From Odontocerum albicorne (Eukaryota; Arthropoda; Insecta; Trichoptera; Odontoceridae), in assembly GCA_949825065.1 (NCBI GenBank), contig OX463849.1, forward strand, positions 35,111,199 through 35,175,198: 64,000 nucleotides of DNA, written 5' to 3'. The translations under genes and the position numbers were made by a program. This document shows, piece after piece, positions 43,395 through 54,022 of the stretch. Numbering within the stretch: position 1 is the stretch's first letter; each line of letters opens with the position of its first letter. Below the pieces are notes generated by a model. It saw nothing but the letters and a program-made list of their open reading frames with translations, searched no databases and was not told where the DNA came from.

Positions 43395-45011
43395 CCCTTT
43401 TGAAAAACCATCTTTATAATGTATTTAACTCATCGTGCTATTGGGCTCAGGAATTTGCTGTCAGTTGATAGAAAACTCACACCATCACTGCCGTGCTTCA
43501 AAAAGAAAAAATGTAATAATTTTATCTTCATTCGGTGCTATGGAGTATTTCTCCTGTTTTTATTATATATCAATTTTTTCTCAATATCGTTTTTCCTCTG
43601 GCTATAGAAAATGTAATATTTTTTTAAATTTTTAATGCTTAAATTTTTTATTTTGATACGACATTTTTTGTTTCCTACACCGATAATGTTGATCACCCCC
43701 ATCTTTCATTCTAAACTTTGTAAAACACATGTATCATTGGTTTAAAAATATTGCCACTTTGCCAAAAACGGCTATATTGTACTCTGTGACATTTAGTTTT
43801 AAATAAATAAATAATGACGGAATTTTAGAAATTAATTTTAAAATAGCAAGAATGAGAAATTCTAAGAAATAATCCAAAAAATTATATTTTTCAATATTTA
43901 TGTATCCTGTTTTGTTCCCATCTATACTAATTCTATTTTGTGTTAACAATAATACATTAATAGTCATAGTCCTTTTCTGAATAAATAAACGATGAGGTCT
44001 CTCAACCTTTATCAGAACAACTTCATCCACCCTGAAGAATCCTTTTACAGGATACATCCTTCATTAACGACCCCGTCCTTATATCCTTGCGGATTTAATT
44101 CATTACACACCCATTGTGTGTCTTACATCTCCATACATAACAGTCCTTTTCTTAGCCTTAGGGCATTAATTTTAATAGATCCAAGTTTATTGTTTTGGCA
44201 GAACACTTAAAATAATAGTTTCTGCTACAGATCCTCGCTATCAAGGAAGTTGTAAATTTCCTTATCATTTGATTTAGATACTGAATTAATTATTTACGTG
44301 ATGCTGTAAAGATAGATATGGTCCAATTGAATTTATTTGCTTATGTCTTGATCTCACGATAAATTTAACGATTTAATCATTATAATTGCAATTATTCTTA
44401 GAACAACAAAACAATTAATTGGAATAATAAATTAGTGGATTGAATTGCAAAATTTTAAATTAATTTTTAAAATATATATTATTTATTAACTAAACCTAAC
44501 ACTAATAAATAACTTGCCATGAAAAAGGCAATAATGTATTTGTCATTTCTTGATTTACTAAAAAGACAGGTAAACCACTCGAAAAAATTGATTTCCAGAA
44601 GAAAAAATAAAAAATTGAAAATTCAGAAAAAAAAACGCGCCATAACACTTTAAAACACTGATTTCTATTGTACAAAATTGTAAATAAATTTGTCTATTTT
44701 TAGTTTCATTTATAAAACAACGAACACAGTAAGATAAAATATATTTCAAAGTATTGTATTGTATTCCACTTTTGTTATATAAAGTGCAATAATGAAGCAA
44801 TCTCATTATCCTTAGAATATGAAGATTATATTTTATATTAGTCTCAAAATAAAAGTGTTATATGACAGATGAAATTCTAATTATTCATATCAGAATTTCA
44901 TCAGAATCCAACCAGATTATTAATGTTATATTTTACTCATATAGAAAAACGTTTTTTTTTATTACGCTCAGATTATACATAATTGAAAATAATCATCGCA
45001 ACACAATACTG
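43395..45011. other. Long AT-rich stretch, nothing recognised
   Basis: Frames of up to 107 codons are dominated by F, I, L, K and N and have no domain. A small patch around 44030-44110 is GC-richer. An 11-bp inverted repeat ('gatgaaattct') lies near 44868-44902. Confidence 0.6.
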
Positions 45012-45226
45012 ACGCCATGCCTGGCCTAGTTGGTAAGACGCAACCAGCCCAGAGTTATGGGTTCGATTCTCATTGAAAAACTTTGATTTATATTTCTGTG
45101 TGATTTATTTGTCTAAGGTTTTCACTTAAGGCCTCTTTAAAATCTTTCTGGTTGGTTAGAAGAGACTATCACAGGACAATAAGTTTGCCAAGTTGTACTT
45201 TATAAAACGAAAACATAATGCAATAC
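45012..45226 (+). repeat. SINE-A, full length
   Basis: 'gcctggcctagttggtaaga' (A box), 'gttatgggttcgattctcat' (B box), 'aggttttcacttaaggcctc', 'tttctggttggttagaagag', 'gacaataagtttgccaagtt', tail 'gtactttataaaacgaaaac'. Both promoter boxes are preserved. Confidence 0.88.
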
Positions 45227-46019
45227 ATTTTATGTCATGAATTCGAGAATCTAATCAGTCACACTCCAACCACGGCCCAAATTACTGTGTATCGTATACA
45301 ACCATCCAGATAATAATGTATCTTCATTCTTCAATCTTGTTGAAGACACCCTTATCCTCGAAACCCACCACTTAAGTGGAACAGCTGATGAAAACATCCC
45401 CTATGCCATTCACTGATATCACGCCTACACCTCTTCAAAATGTTAAAATGGTAAAATTGGATGACACCCTACCATTTCCAACATTAAAATATCATAAGAA
45501 AAAACCCCAAGTCACAGAAATAGCGCTCTAACATTTAAGCAGACTAAGTCTATTATTGCATACAGATCAGTCGACCTTTATATTTTTAAAATTCAACCCC
45601 CTGGAGCTGTTTGCTGACGATCGTGGATGACTTGCAAAATGACAGTTGAAATAAATGTTTCCAGGCGAATAATCTTTTTGTGGGTTGGGGGTTGCTTTTC
45701 TGGGGTATGGAGGGATTTTCTATTAATTATACTTCTGATAAGGTGTTCGAGTCAACGAGCATGCATCAAGGGTGGTTTGATAATTTTAAAATGCCAGATG
45801 AGTGTATTGTTACACTTTAACTGTGACAAGTGGATTTGATTAGACTATTTCATTTTATATGAATGCATTAAATCTAATCGGGAACAAGTGAACAGATTTC
45901 AATTTGACATTAAAGTGACAAGTAATGGGTTTTATTATTATTTTTAACATCGCCTTTAAAAAAATCATAAGTCAAATGAAAGTTTCTATTGAATATTTCA
46001 ATTAAATTTAAGTTTTTTT
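45227..46019. other. No gene; patches of moderate GC
   Basis: 45260-45450 and 45590-45790 are less AT-rich ('ctcaaccccctggagctgtt' type phrase at 45592-45612; 'tgggttgggggttgcttttc'). A 70-codon frame at 45627 has no domain. Confidence 0.4.
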
Positions 46020-46300
46020 TCTTTGACTTGAATAAATAAATTATAAATTTATTGATAGTAGTGTATAATAGTAAATAAATATCTTGAAATAACATATAAG
46101 TTAAGGCAACGGAAAAGAAAACATATTTGAGAGAGATAAGCTATCAAAAGGTATGGGATCATCTAATAACATCGAATCTTGATACACCAGCAAAAATAGC
46201 AGGGCGAGCCAGATGTTCAACCCACATCCTTTTACACATAAACTATAATACAAAAAAATAAAGTGATAATAAATAAACAGTTATCATTATTATATACATA
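46020..46300. repeat. Family D dispersed repeat, copy 3
   Basis: 'gctatcaaaaggtatgggat', 'catctaataacatc', 'cgagccagatgttcaaccca' align with 1-250 ('gctatcaaaaggtctgggtt', 'catctaataacatc', 'ccagatgtttttcagcccac') in the same order. Confidence 0.7.
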
Positions 46301-46872
46301 AAAGACATATACGAAAGATTTCTAATAATAATAATAATTACTAAATCTATCCGGAACGCTCTGAAGTTCGTGCGAAGTGAAAACTAAAATATTCGAAAAT
46401 AATATTGATAATTTTGATTTGTAATAATATATTTTATGTCACACTATTTTCACTTTTGTTAAATGTAAAATGTAATAAAAAAATTATAAAACGTAGTAAA
46501 AATTTTTATCAATATTGTTGAATAAATAATAGTTGCGCGTGAAGATTTTACATTTTTGACATTCAGCTGTCAGTTGTTTTGTTGAAACGGTATACTTGTG
46601 TTTAATACGGCCTTTTATTTGGTTAATTGATATAAAATGTGTAAGTGAATATTTTATATACAACCGCCATTTCATAAAGCATCAGTTCAGAAACGTTTAT
46701 AAAAAGAACCAAACAGGGCATGGGTTAAACGTCTAGAAATATAATAAAAAGTACTTTATAATATTTTTAGAACATAAAATGCAACTTTTAAGTACCATTA
46801 AATAAATACAGAAGCTTTAAGGTGAAATAAAAATCTTATCGTAAAAGTATATCCACCAAACTGATTATGTTC

Positions 46873-46940
46873 ATTAGATATATCATATGTATGCAAGGCC
46901 CGACTAATTAGATATATCATATGTATGCAAGGCCCGACTA
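46873..46940. repeat. 34-bp perfect tandem duplication
   Basis: Two identical copies of 'attagatatatcatatgtat' plus 'gcaaggcccgacta'. Confidence 0.97.
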
Positions 46941-46974
46941 ATTAAGAATTTTTTATATTAATAAAAAGACACCT

Positions 46975-47040
46975 TGAAGAGCGCTGTTTAGATAGCAGAC
47001 GCTCCTGAAGGGTGCTGGGTGTTTTGGGTTTGATTCGAAT
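46975..47040 (+). repeat. Family C fragment
   Basis: 'gaagagcgctgtttagatag', 'cagacgctcctgaagggtgc' and 'tttgggtttgattcgaa' match the start of family C. Confidence 0.5.
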
Positions 47041-47104
47041 AGTACACAAAACAAGAGTCCCTATCATATTTTTATTCTCGCAAGATTGAATTGTATGTGT
47101 TACA

Positions 47105-47270
47105 ATGAATTTATACCATACCTAGTGAATATACTCCTTTTTACAATAAATTATACCATACCTAGTCAATATACTCCTTACAATAAATTTACACCATACC
47201 TAGTCAATATACTCCTTCTTACAATAAATTTATACCATCCCTAGTCAATATACCCCTTACAATCAATTAA
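47105..47270. repeat. ~40-bp tandem repeat, four copies
   Basis: The unit 'aatttataccatacctagtc' plus 'aatatactcctt(cttac)aat' occurs four times with small length differences of 3-5 bp. Confidence 0.92.
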
Positions 47271-47544
47271 ACAGTGAATTTATATTACAGTCTTATGAAT
47301 TCACATTTATTTGTGAAGGTGTATATCCACTGTTCATCGTTATTGAATATTCTAGAATATGAGCATCCTTCTACTTACTTAAAATGCGAGACTGAAGTAT
47401 AAATAAAAAAAATGGTACTTAATGTACGTCGAAATGTCATAGCTTGAACTTAAAATATTTTTTATCGTTTACTTTAAATTTAATTTTTACAGTCACAGTT
47501 TAGTATAGGTCAACACAGAATTAAACTCCATTTTAACTCCGTTT

Positions 47545-47955
47545 ATTAATTTATTTTCTAAGTCCTTTGCACATTACAGGTTTCCCTTATTCGTACAAGG
47601 ACCAATCATAACAGTACAAAAAAACATGTTTAAAACAATAAAAAAAATTAAGACTTATCTGATGAAAATTATATGATAGTATAAACGTACGAGTATATGG
47701 TATATTATGACAAACTCAAATATTATGACAAAATGTAGTACGTTAAATAATGTAAAAATTAAATCATTTCGAGTATAACACTTAATTTAAGAGCTTTTTC
47801 CTGAATGAGAAACACGTCTATGTAAGGACACACATAGTTAAAAAATGTGATTGCTCTACCTATCGGCATTTCCAAAGGCAGGCTGGTTCGATTTATAGGT
47901 TGATAGAACAATCTATGGGTGCATTGTCTCAATAGAAAGGGGTATACGATCACTA
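47545..47955 (-). repeat. Family F dispersed repeat, copy 1
   Basis: This region aligns with 56640-57055: 'aagtcctttgcacattacag', 'tgagaaacacgtctatgtaa', 'aaaaaatgtgattgctctac' and 'ttgatagaacaatctatggg' each have a diverged counterpart there. On minus a frame reads QCTHRLFYQPINRTSLPLEM, PIGRAITFFNYVCPYIDVFL. It looks like the tail of a retrotransposon protein, but I cannot name it. Confidence 0.6.
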
Positions 47956-48194
47956 GTGAATACAGATTTATTGTTGTATTAAAAAAAACTATTTCTTCTA
48001 AATTCACTATTTCCTTAAGTGAAGGCTTATATTCACTAGAAATAATTTACATTCAATATTACAATCCACTTCCACTTACGAAAATAAAATACAAAGTTTT
48101 TTTTTTTTCGAAAATCGAAAGCCATCCTCTTTTAAATGCAACGAAAGAAATACACCAATCATTAAATTTGATCAAGAATATTTGGTTGTGTGAT

Positions 48195-48380
48195 CATTGT
48201 GTCGTGTAAAGGGGTGGGCATGGGTGGATCGCGCCCCCGGAGTAGACAAAGATTGATTGAGCGGCGCAAATCGGCCGGGAATTCTCTTCGCATATTTAAT
48301 TTAGCCGACACCAAGTGGACTGGACTTGGGCTGGTTGCAACGATTTATATTCATTTTTGTTCGAGGTTATAAATGCAACA
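48195..48380. other. GC-richer single-copy island
   Basis: 'tgtaaaggggtgggcatggg', 'gatcgcgcccccggagtaga', 'gagcggcgcaaatcggccgg', 'cgacaccaagtggactggac'. A 60-codon frame covers it without a known domain. It contrasts sharply with its AT-rich flanks. Candidate conserved non-coding element. Confidence 0.4.
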
Positions 48381-48454
48381 GCCCTGAAGATACACTGAAA
48401 CTGTCATACACGAATGATTAGAAACTATAATAATAATAAATATATTTATTATCT

Positions 48455-48628
48455 TTTTTTTGTTTTAAAAGATACATATGACCAAAGTCATATATATACT
48501 TATACCCTCGAACACTAGGCAGAAAAAGTGTCTGTGTCGTTCGAAGGGAGTAGCATAGCGCGGGGTTCGAACCGACGACCTTCCGCGCGGAAGTCCAGTC
48601 AGTGCGATACCGCGCGGCCATGCATCTC
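48455..48628 (-). repeat. SINE-B, head-proximal half
   Basis: On minus: CATGGCCGCGCGGTATCGCA (A box), GTCGGTTCGAACCCCGCGCT (B box), ATGCTACTCCCTTCGAACGA and ATATGACTTTGGTCATATGT. The 3' body is absent, so it is truncated at its 3' end. Confidence 0.85.
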
Positions 48629-49364
48629 TTGCAAAAATTAAAATTATTTTAATTATTTTGTTTTTTTTTCAACAATTTATAGCATGGAAATTGTATGTTT
48701 ATTGTCAGGTTCATACGTTTTTCCCATTAGGGTGAGTTTTCTTTTTTCTTTCTGTCGAATAGCGGCGAACCATGGCGACGGGAAAAACAACATATTCACA
48801 TAACTTAAAAAATTCATGCCCATCGCACTTGTTAACTTTTTCCTGCTTCAACAATAACACCGTCCAGTTAGAAGACACTTGCAGTGCCTTTGCAAAAATA
48901 AAAATCAACCCGCTAACTAAATAAAAATCAAGCCGAAAACCATCATGTCCCATTGATATGCATACCGCCACTTGAAGATTTTCGATTTAATTTAAATTTA
49001 TATATGGTTTCAGTTTTATTCAATTACATCAAATTAAATGCCTAATACAAAAAAAAACATAATATTAATTCTAAAAAAACCTGTAAGAACTGACAGCTCT
49101 GTAACATAGATAGAGGGCTCAGAAAACCAGCCCTACGCTGTGGGATGGAGTTAGGAGGAAGAAGAAAAGTGAAATTATCAATGTAAAAAGAGGTTTTTAT
49201 AAATGCTATAAAGTTGAAAGAAATTTAATAAATACAAAAAAAACTCCGGAAGCTCCATTGTCATTTCATCCCTTTCTTGAGTCGTCCACAATTTGTATTT
49301 TTTAAACTTTATCGGTACATTTATAAAACTAATCAAAACTAAGTACATTTATACCATCACGCCG
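48629..49364. other. No recognised gene or element
   Basis: 48730-48970 is moderately GC-richer with an 86-codon minus frame lacking any domain. 49080-49150 is also GC-richer. Otherwise AT-rich. Confidence 0.4.
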
Positions 49365-49565
49365 TTTCTCTATTAGGGTTGACAGAACGCAATATTTTCC
49401 TAGCTCGGCATATATATTTCAACTCTTTCACATCCATATACCTTCTCATACAGCTCCTACGATGTCTATGACTTCTTGCATTTCTTTTTTTTCAAAATAT
49501 TATTCACTTCATCAAACCATACTTTCCTTGATAGTCCTCTACCACGTCTTCTGCTCATGTTTGCT
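49365..49565 (-). mobile_element. RTE-C LINE relic, inverted partner
   Basis: On plus the antisense order is 'atcacgccgtttctctatta', 'ttcacatccatataccttct', 'catacagctcctacgatgtc', 'catactttccttgatagtcc' and 'tctaccacgtcttctgctca'. It abuts a plus-strand copy, forming a head-to-head pair. Confidence 0.8.
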
Positions 49566-50050
49566 GTTGAGAAAGACCAACAAAACAAATATAAAATACG
49601 AATGTCAGTGAAAAACGTGAAAGTGTGAGTAAAAGACCAAGAAAAGTATATTTGGATCAGGTGACATATTTTGAAAGAAGGAAATTTAAAAAGTCAAAGA
49701 AATCGTAGGAGTCATATAAGAAAGTGTATAGATATGGAAGAAGCGAAATATATTTTTATGAGTTATATGAGAAGATATTAGGATGTGGAATGAAGACATA
49801 GGGGGACAATTTATTACAAAATATAGAATGTAGTGATTAGGGATGAATGTGAACTTAAGACTGATGGGTTGATTAAGATGAAGATAAGCACTCTGATATG
49901 GTTTGGGCATGTAGAACGAATGAGTGAAGAAAGACTGAGAAAACAAATATATACTATGAACGTGAGCGGAAGTCCAAGAAAAGTACGGTTGGATCAAGTG
50001 ATTGATATTTTGAAAGAAGGAAAAGTAACAAGTAATATCCTATATGTCTA
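49566..50050 (+). mobile_element. Two RTE-C copies in tandem
   Basis: The first (49566-49780) has 'aaaagaccaagaaaagtata', 'gaaatttaaaaagtcaaaga', 'aatcgtaggagtcatataag' and 'atagatatggaagaagcgaa'. The second (49815-50050) is better preserved, coding ECELKTDGLIKMKISTLIWF, GHVERMSEERLRKQIYTMNV, SGSPRKVRLDQVIDILKEGK. It reads without a stop through this conserved block. Confidence 0.85.
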
Positions 50051-51117
50051 CTCCAGCATGCAAAATTATTTCTATGTCAAAAAGCGCAAAGGCTTTGTCA
50101 TTTGATAAATAATAATATGTGCGATTCTAAATGTATTTTGCATGACATTCACTTTCACCCAACAACAACCGCAAATGAAAACAAATATATTTTGTGTCAT
50201 CGTCTACAAAGTCTGACAATGGCTGCTACCGAACCGTCGATACATTTGAATAGATCTAGTGGCAGCACAACTCCGAAAGGGGGGTCTAAGGGGGCATCGT
50301 GGAGGAAGTGACAAATAAATCACACAGAAACATAAATCAAAATGCAAACATGCAGAACCGAAAATATGGCGTAGGAGGAGTGAATACGGGTAGAGCAATG
50401 TCGCTGTCAGGAAGTCAAGCAAGCGGTGAAAAATGTATCGCGAGAGATACGAGTATGTTATACTCGTATGTATTGTAGATACGTAATCAAGATAAGAGCT
50501 GGTGAATATTTGTCATAATTATCTGTCGCGTGAATATTCGCGGCTCTCGTCACATTTGTTTATGATAGATTTACTAAATAATATGAGAAATCTACTGTGC
50601 ATGTCAACATAGTTAATGAAACACCAGTTATTCAAACTGTAGTTATAAAACGGTAGTCACTTCTTACTCCTATTCCAACCATCGGATACGATAGGGTATC
50701 CCTCGAGTATTGTAATCAGCCATCCTGCGGATGGCGCATGTATTGGTTGATTTTGTGCAAGCTGTTACCCTTCAGCAAGTACACAGTCTTCCCAGATCAA
50801 ACCCAAAGTTTCGAAGACAAGAATATGAACGTTAAAAGACGATTGACTTGTTTAATCATCTGGTGCATTTCATGAGGTAGAGTTTTTTTTTAACAAAGTG
50901 CAATATTTGCGTTATTTAATAGCGCTTTAATGCTCTTATTTCGCGTGAATGTTAACGGTGACGACTATCTTTTTATCATCCAAGAAGATTATAAAAGTGT
51001 AAAAAAACTATTATTTATTTTTGATCATCGTCGGGAAGCGAAACATCCAAAAACAATTATTCTACCTCTAGACTACAGAACTCGTCATGTCAATAACAAA
51101 AAACTCCTATCATGAAA
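50051..51117. other. GC-richer islands at 50200-50430 and 50640-50770, no gene
   Basis: The first island has 'atggctgctaccgaaccgtc', 'ctccgaaaggggggtctaag' and 'gcagaaccgaaaatatggcg'. The second has 'tactcctattccaaccatcg' and 'cagccatcctgcggatggcg'. Both appear single-copy. Short frames here have no domain. Confidence 0.4.
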
Positions 51118-51410
51118 ATATTTTATATTACATTTTCGCTGTAAATAGTACAACCAGGTGGGGTTATTGCTATGTAACAAACTCTTCAAACCAACCCTAA
51201 AATGTAGGCATTTAGTAAAATACGAAGACTGGAACACTTTAAAAAATACAGGTATTGGGGGCCTTGAGTATGTTTTGGATTCAATTTGCTTTGAAAACAA
51301 AAATAAGGAGCTGTCTGTTTTTGAAATACATACATATCTTTTATAGTTTTCTGGTTGATTGAAAAAAATTACATTATGGTCTTATACTCCTCAGATTGTT
51401 ACTAATAAAA
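51118..51410. repeat. SINE-A copies: minus piece then plus core piece
   Basis: 51118-51250 on minus has the tail and core ('gtaaatagtacaaccaggtg', 'gggttattgctatgtaacaa', 'actggaacactttaaaaaat'). 51331-51410 on plus resembles the core ('ttctggttgattgaaaaaaa') and tail. Together they form a loose inverted pair. Confidence 0.55.
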
Positions 51411-52063
51411 CTTTTTTTTTAAATTAATTAATGTTATATTTAGTCAATCAAAATAAATAAATCAAACACCAATAAAAATCGAGAGAGATAATATTATAAA
51501 CTTTATTAAAAATCTTCAGTTTTCAAACTTTGCGAAAACGTGTCTATCTCCGTTTTCAGCTCAGACATGAAACATGAAAACAATTTAATGTTTATATTTA
51601 ACACCAATGAATTTCGAAAAAGAATTCCAATATAAAAGCGTCATTGGTTTCGTATTTTTCCCACCCGGAAAATATCTTTTTATTTTGCTTTCGCTTAATT
51701 AATCACTCCCAAAAATCAATTCTCATGATTGCATTATATTCCCCCTGTCCTGCAGCAAAAAGGAAAATCTAGATTGATTTAGCCAGAGATAAAAGGCAGA
51801 TTTTACGAGTTAATATTTTAAGTTATTGCAAGTCACCTCAAATAAGTCAGTTACGTTCGAATTTTGTTTAGTTCGATACTATTTTTTCTTACTTTGATGT
51901 CTAGTTTTTGTTGATTCTGGTTTTATTTTAAACAAATACAAAACAATATGAGAAAAGTTGGACGTTTTCAATTAATTAATTTATAAATGATTTCTACTTT
52001 AACCTTGTGGAACTCTACATTAGAATATTTCAGAAGAAATAAATTACTTTGACATACAACTAT
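51411..52063. other. AT-rich stretch, nothing recognised
   Basis: 51700-51800 contains a GC-richer patch ('ccccctgtcctgcagcaaaa'). Positions around 52000 begin a family J piece read on minus. Confidence 0.5.
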
Positions 52064-52106
52064 CTCTTGTAATGCTCGTATAGCTAATATACGAGTATTA
52101 CAAGAG
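52064..52106. repeat. 19-bp inverted repeat with 5-nt loop
   Basis: 'ctcttgtaatgctcgtata' at 52064-52082 pairs with 'tatacgagtattacaagag' at 52088-52106 with one mismatch. Confidence 0.9.
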
Positions 52107-52399
52107 CATTGCCTTCGTAATAAACCAGAATAATTTCGTCTCCAGGGAGGTTCGAGAATGGAGGTAGAAATACGTGTCGTGATAAATGTAATAAATGGAT
52201 TAACAAAGAAGTTATCTTATATATTTTTATATATTGTGTTTAGTAAAATATATTTTGATTTTGCATCATTAACAAATAAGGTAAAATCAAAAAATCACTA
52301 AACTAGCAATCAAAAATTTCAATCAAACTTTTACCTGCACAATAGTAACGAATTCACATGACAAACTGAAGTTGAATACAGGACAAACTGAAGTATTTG

Positions 52400-52530
52400 T
52401 TCACACGTGGTAACTATTCTAACCCACCATAAAGATGTTAAAGATGCCTTAAGTGAAAAACTGACTGGAACCAAACTTGTAACCCTGGCTTAGAGGATAG
52501 GTGTCATACCAACTAAACTGATGTGTTGCT
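52400..52530 (-). repeat. SINE-A, decayed
   Basis: 'cacacgtggtaactattcta', 'acccaccataaagatgttaa', 'gatgccttaagtgaaaaact', 'gactggaaccaaacttgtaa' and 'cataccaactaaactgatgt' follow the antisense order core, middle, head. Confidence 0.7.
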
Positions 52531-52834
52531 ATAAAATAATATTTTGTTTCATACAGGAAGGTTGGAACTCTGAGTGTACTAACTACATTTAGTGCTTTCT
52601 TAAAGCACACCTTTAAATCAGTTATTTATTTCCCCTTTGAAAGCTCTGAATTTTATATCAGTTATTTCACGTGTTTCAATAACGACTATTCTTTCCTCTT
52701 CAGCATCCATTCCTTCTTCCTTTGATTGTCAATATATCACTTTTATTGTTGTTATTTACATGTATATTTTTTATTTTGTACAAATTTATAAAAATTTCAA
52801 TAATTTTCGGGAGCATGTAACTTCCTTTATTTAG

Positions 52835-53246
52835 TTTAGTCTGGTTGGTTGGAAGAGATGCCACCTAGCAATAGTTCCATTTAGCAATAATTCCACTTAA
52901 CAATAATTCCACCTAGCAACAATTCCACCTAGCAACAATTCCACCTAGCAACACTTCCACCTAGCAACAATTCCACGGAGCAACAATTCCACCTAGCAAC
53001 AATTCCACCTAGCAACAATTCCACCTAGCAACAATTCCACCTAGCAACAATTCCACCTAGCAACAATTCCACCTAGCAACAATTCCACCTAGCAACAATT
53101 CCACCTAGCAACAATTCCACCTAGCAACAATTCCACCTAGCAACAATTCCACCTGGCAATTCCACCTGGAAATAATTCCACCGGGCAATAATTCCACCTG
53201 GCAATAATTCCACCTAGCAATAATTCCATCTAGCAACAATTCCACT
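52835..53246 (+). repeat. 16-bp minisatellite grown out of a SINE-A core
   Basis: The left edge is a clear SINE-A core ('gtctggttggttggaagaga', 'tgccacctagcaata'). The SINE phrase 'gccacatggcaata' has then become the unit 'ttccacctagcaacaa', repeated about 24 times, with variants (catttagcaa, cttaacaa, ctggcaat) concentrated at both ends and near-identical units in the middle. A tryptophan-rich frame on minus is an artefact. Confidence 0.97.
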
Positions 53247-53451
53247 AGATTATGATATAAAGAAGTGTTAAATATATAAATAAGTATATCTCCAAGCAAT
53301 GATGTTGCTCCCCTATACCCTTTATCGCAGTTCTTCAAGTGGGAAACCACAAATGGTTTAATATGAGCACATGTCATTTTCAACCTGAAATCAAGCTAGA
53401 GAAAGCTGTCAGAATTTATTTCTTTTTGTTCGAATTACAGAAGATTAGTAC

Positions 53452-53640
53452 AACCACAGGTTTCAGCCAGCTCTTCCTCCCACCCTCGCGGGCCGAGCAG
53501 GGGCGGCGCGGCGCCCGACGCCCCCGCCGCCGAGCGTCGCTACAGAAGCCCATAAATCATACGCGCAGCCTCTTTTAATCCACTTGCATTAATGTCGAGA
53601 GCGAATAGAGATTACTCGGATACCTCATCCAGTCTAACAA
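53452..53640. other. Strongly GC-rich single-copy island
   Basis: This is the most GC-rich part of the window: 'cccaccctcgcgggccgagc', 'ggggcggcgcggcgcccgac', 'gcccataaatcatacgcgca', 'gtctaacaaggaggtctaat'. It contains CCCATAAATCA, also present in the island at 59470-59700. The 79-codon Arg-rich frame across it reads as composition, not as a known protein. A CpG-rich regulatory element is possible. Confidence 0.45.
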
Positions 53641-53862
53641 GGAGGTCTAATTGAGAAATAAATAAAGTCCCTTGGCTATTTTTTATCATATACTTATATG
53701 CATTTTTCTTTTTTTTTTATTTTTATTTTAATACATTTATGTAAATGTTATTGTTATTTCCAAGCATTTTTTTTTCTAATAAATCACCTTTTATTTAAAA
53801 ATTCCTATGGATATCAATGACAGTGTCTTAAATTTTGTAAAATAATATTAATAAATTGTTGT

Positions 53863-54022
53863 AATTTGTTTTTATCAAACACTGTTTATTCCACTTTTTG
53901 TAACGGTATAACCCTAAATAAGTATTATCTGTGCTCCCCTGATGATGAGGTGAAAGCCTTAAAACCGGTAGGGCTATACCGTTACAAAAAGTGGAATAAA
54001 CAGTGTTTGATAAAACAAATTA
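53863..54022. repeat. Long inverted repeat of Penelope-like type with hammerhead-like motif
   Basis: The arms are about 50 bp. The left contains 'cactgtttattccacttttt' and the right its complement 'aaaaagtggaataaacagtg', with few mismatches. Between them, on plus, 'cccctgatgatgaggtgaaa' and 'gccttaaaaccggtagggct' give CTGATGA, a short possible stem (GAGG...CCTT) and AAAAC where a hammerhead would have GAAAC. The right half recurs at 19795-19865. Penelope-like elements are known to carry hammerhead motifs in their termini. This copy looks degraded. Confidence 0.6.

Noticed and set aside
52861..53246. Regularly spaced repeats suggestive of a CRISPR array
   Set aside because: Units are contiguous 16-mers without unique spacers, lie in a eukaryotic SINE, and no cas genes exist.
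53339..53578. 79-codon frame ending in an Arg/Pro-rich stretch
   Set aside because: The Arg-rich part is simply the GC-rich island translated; no domain and no conservation evidence.
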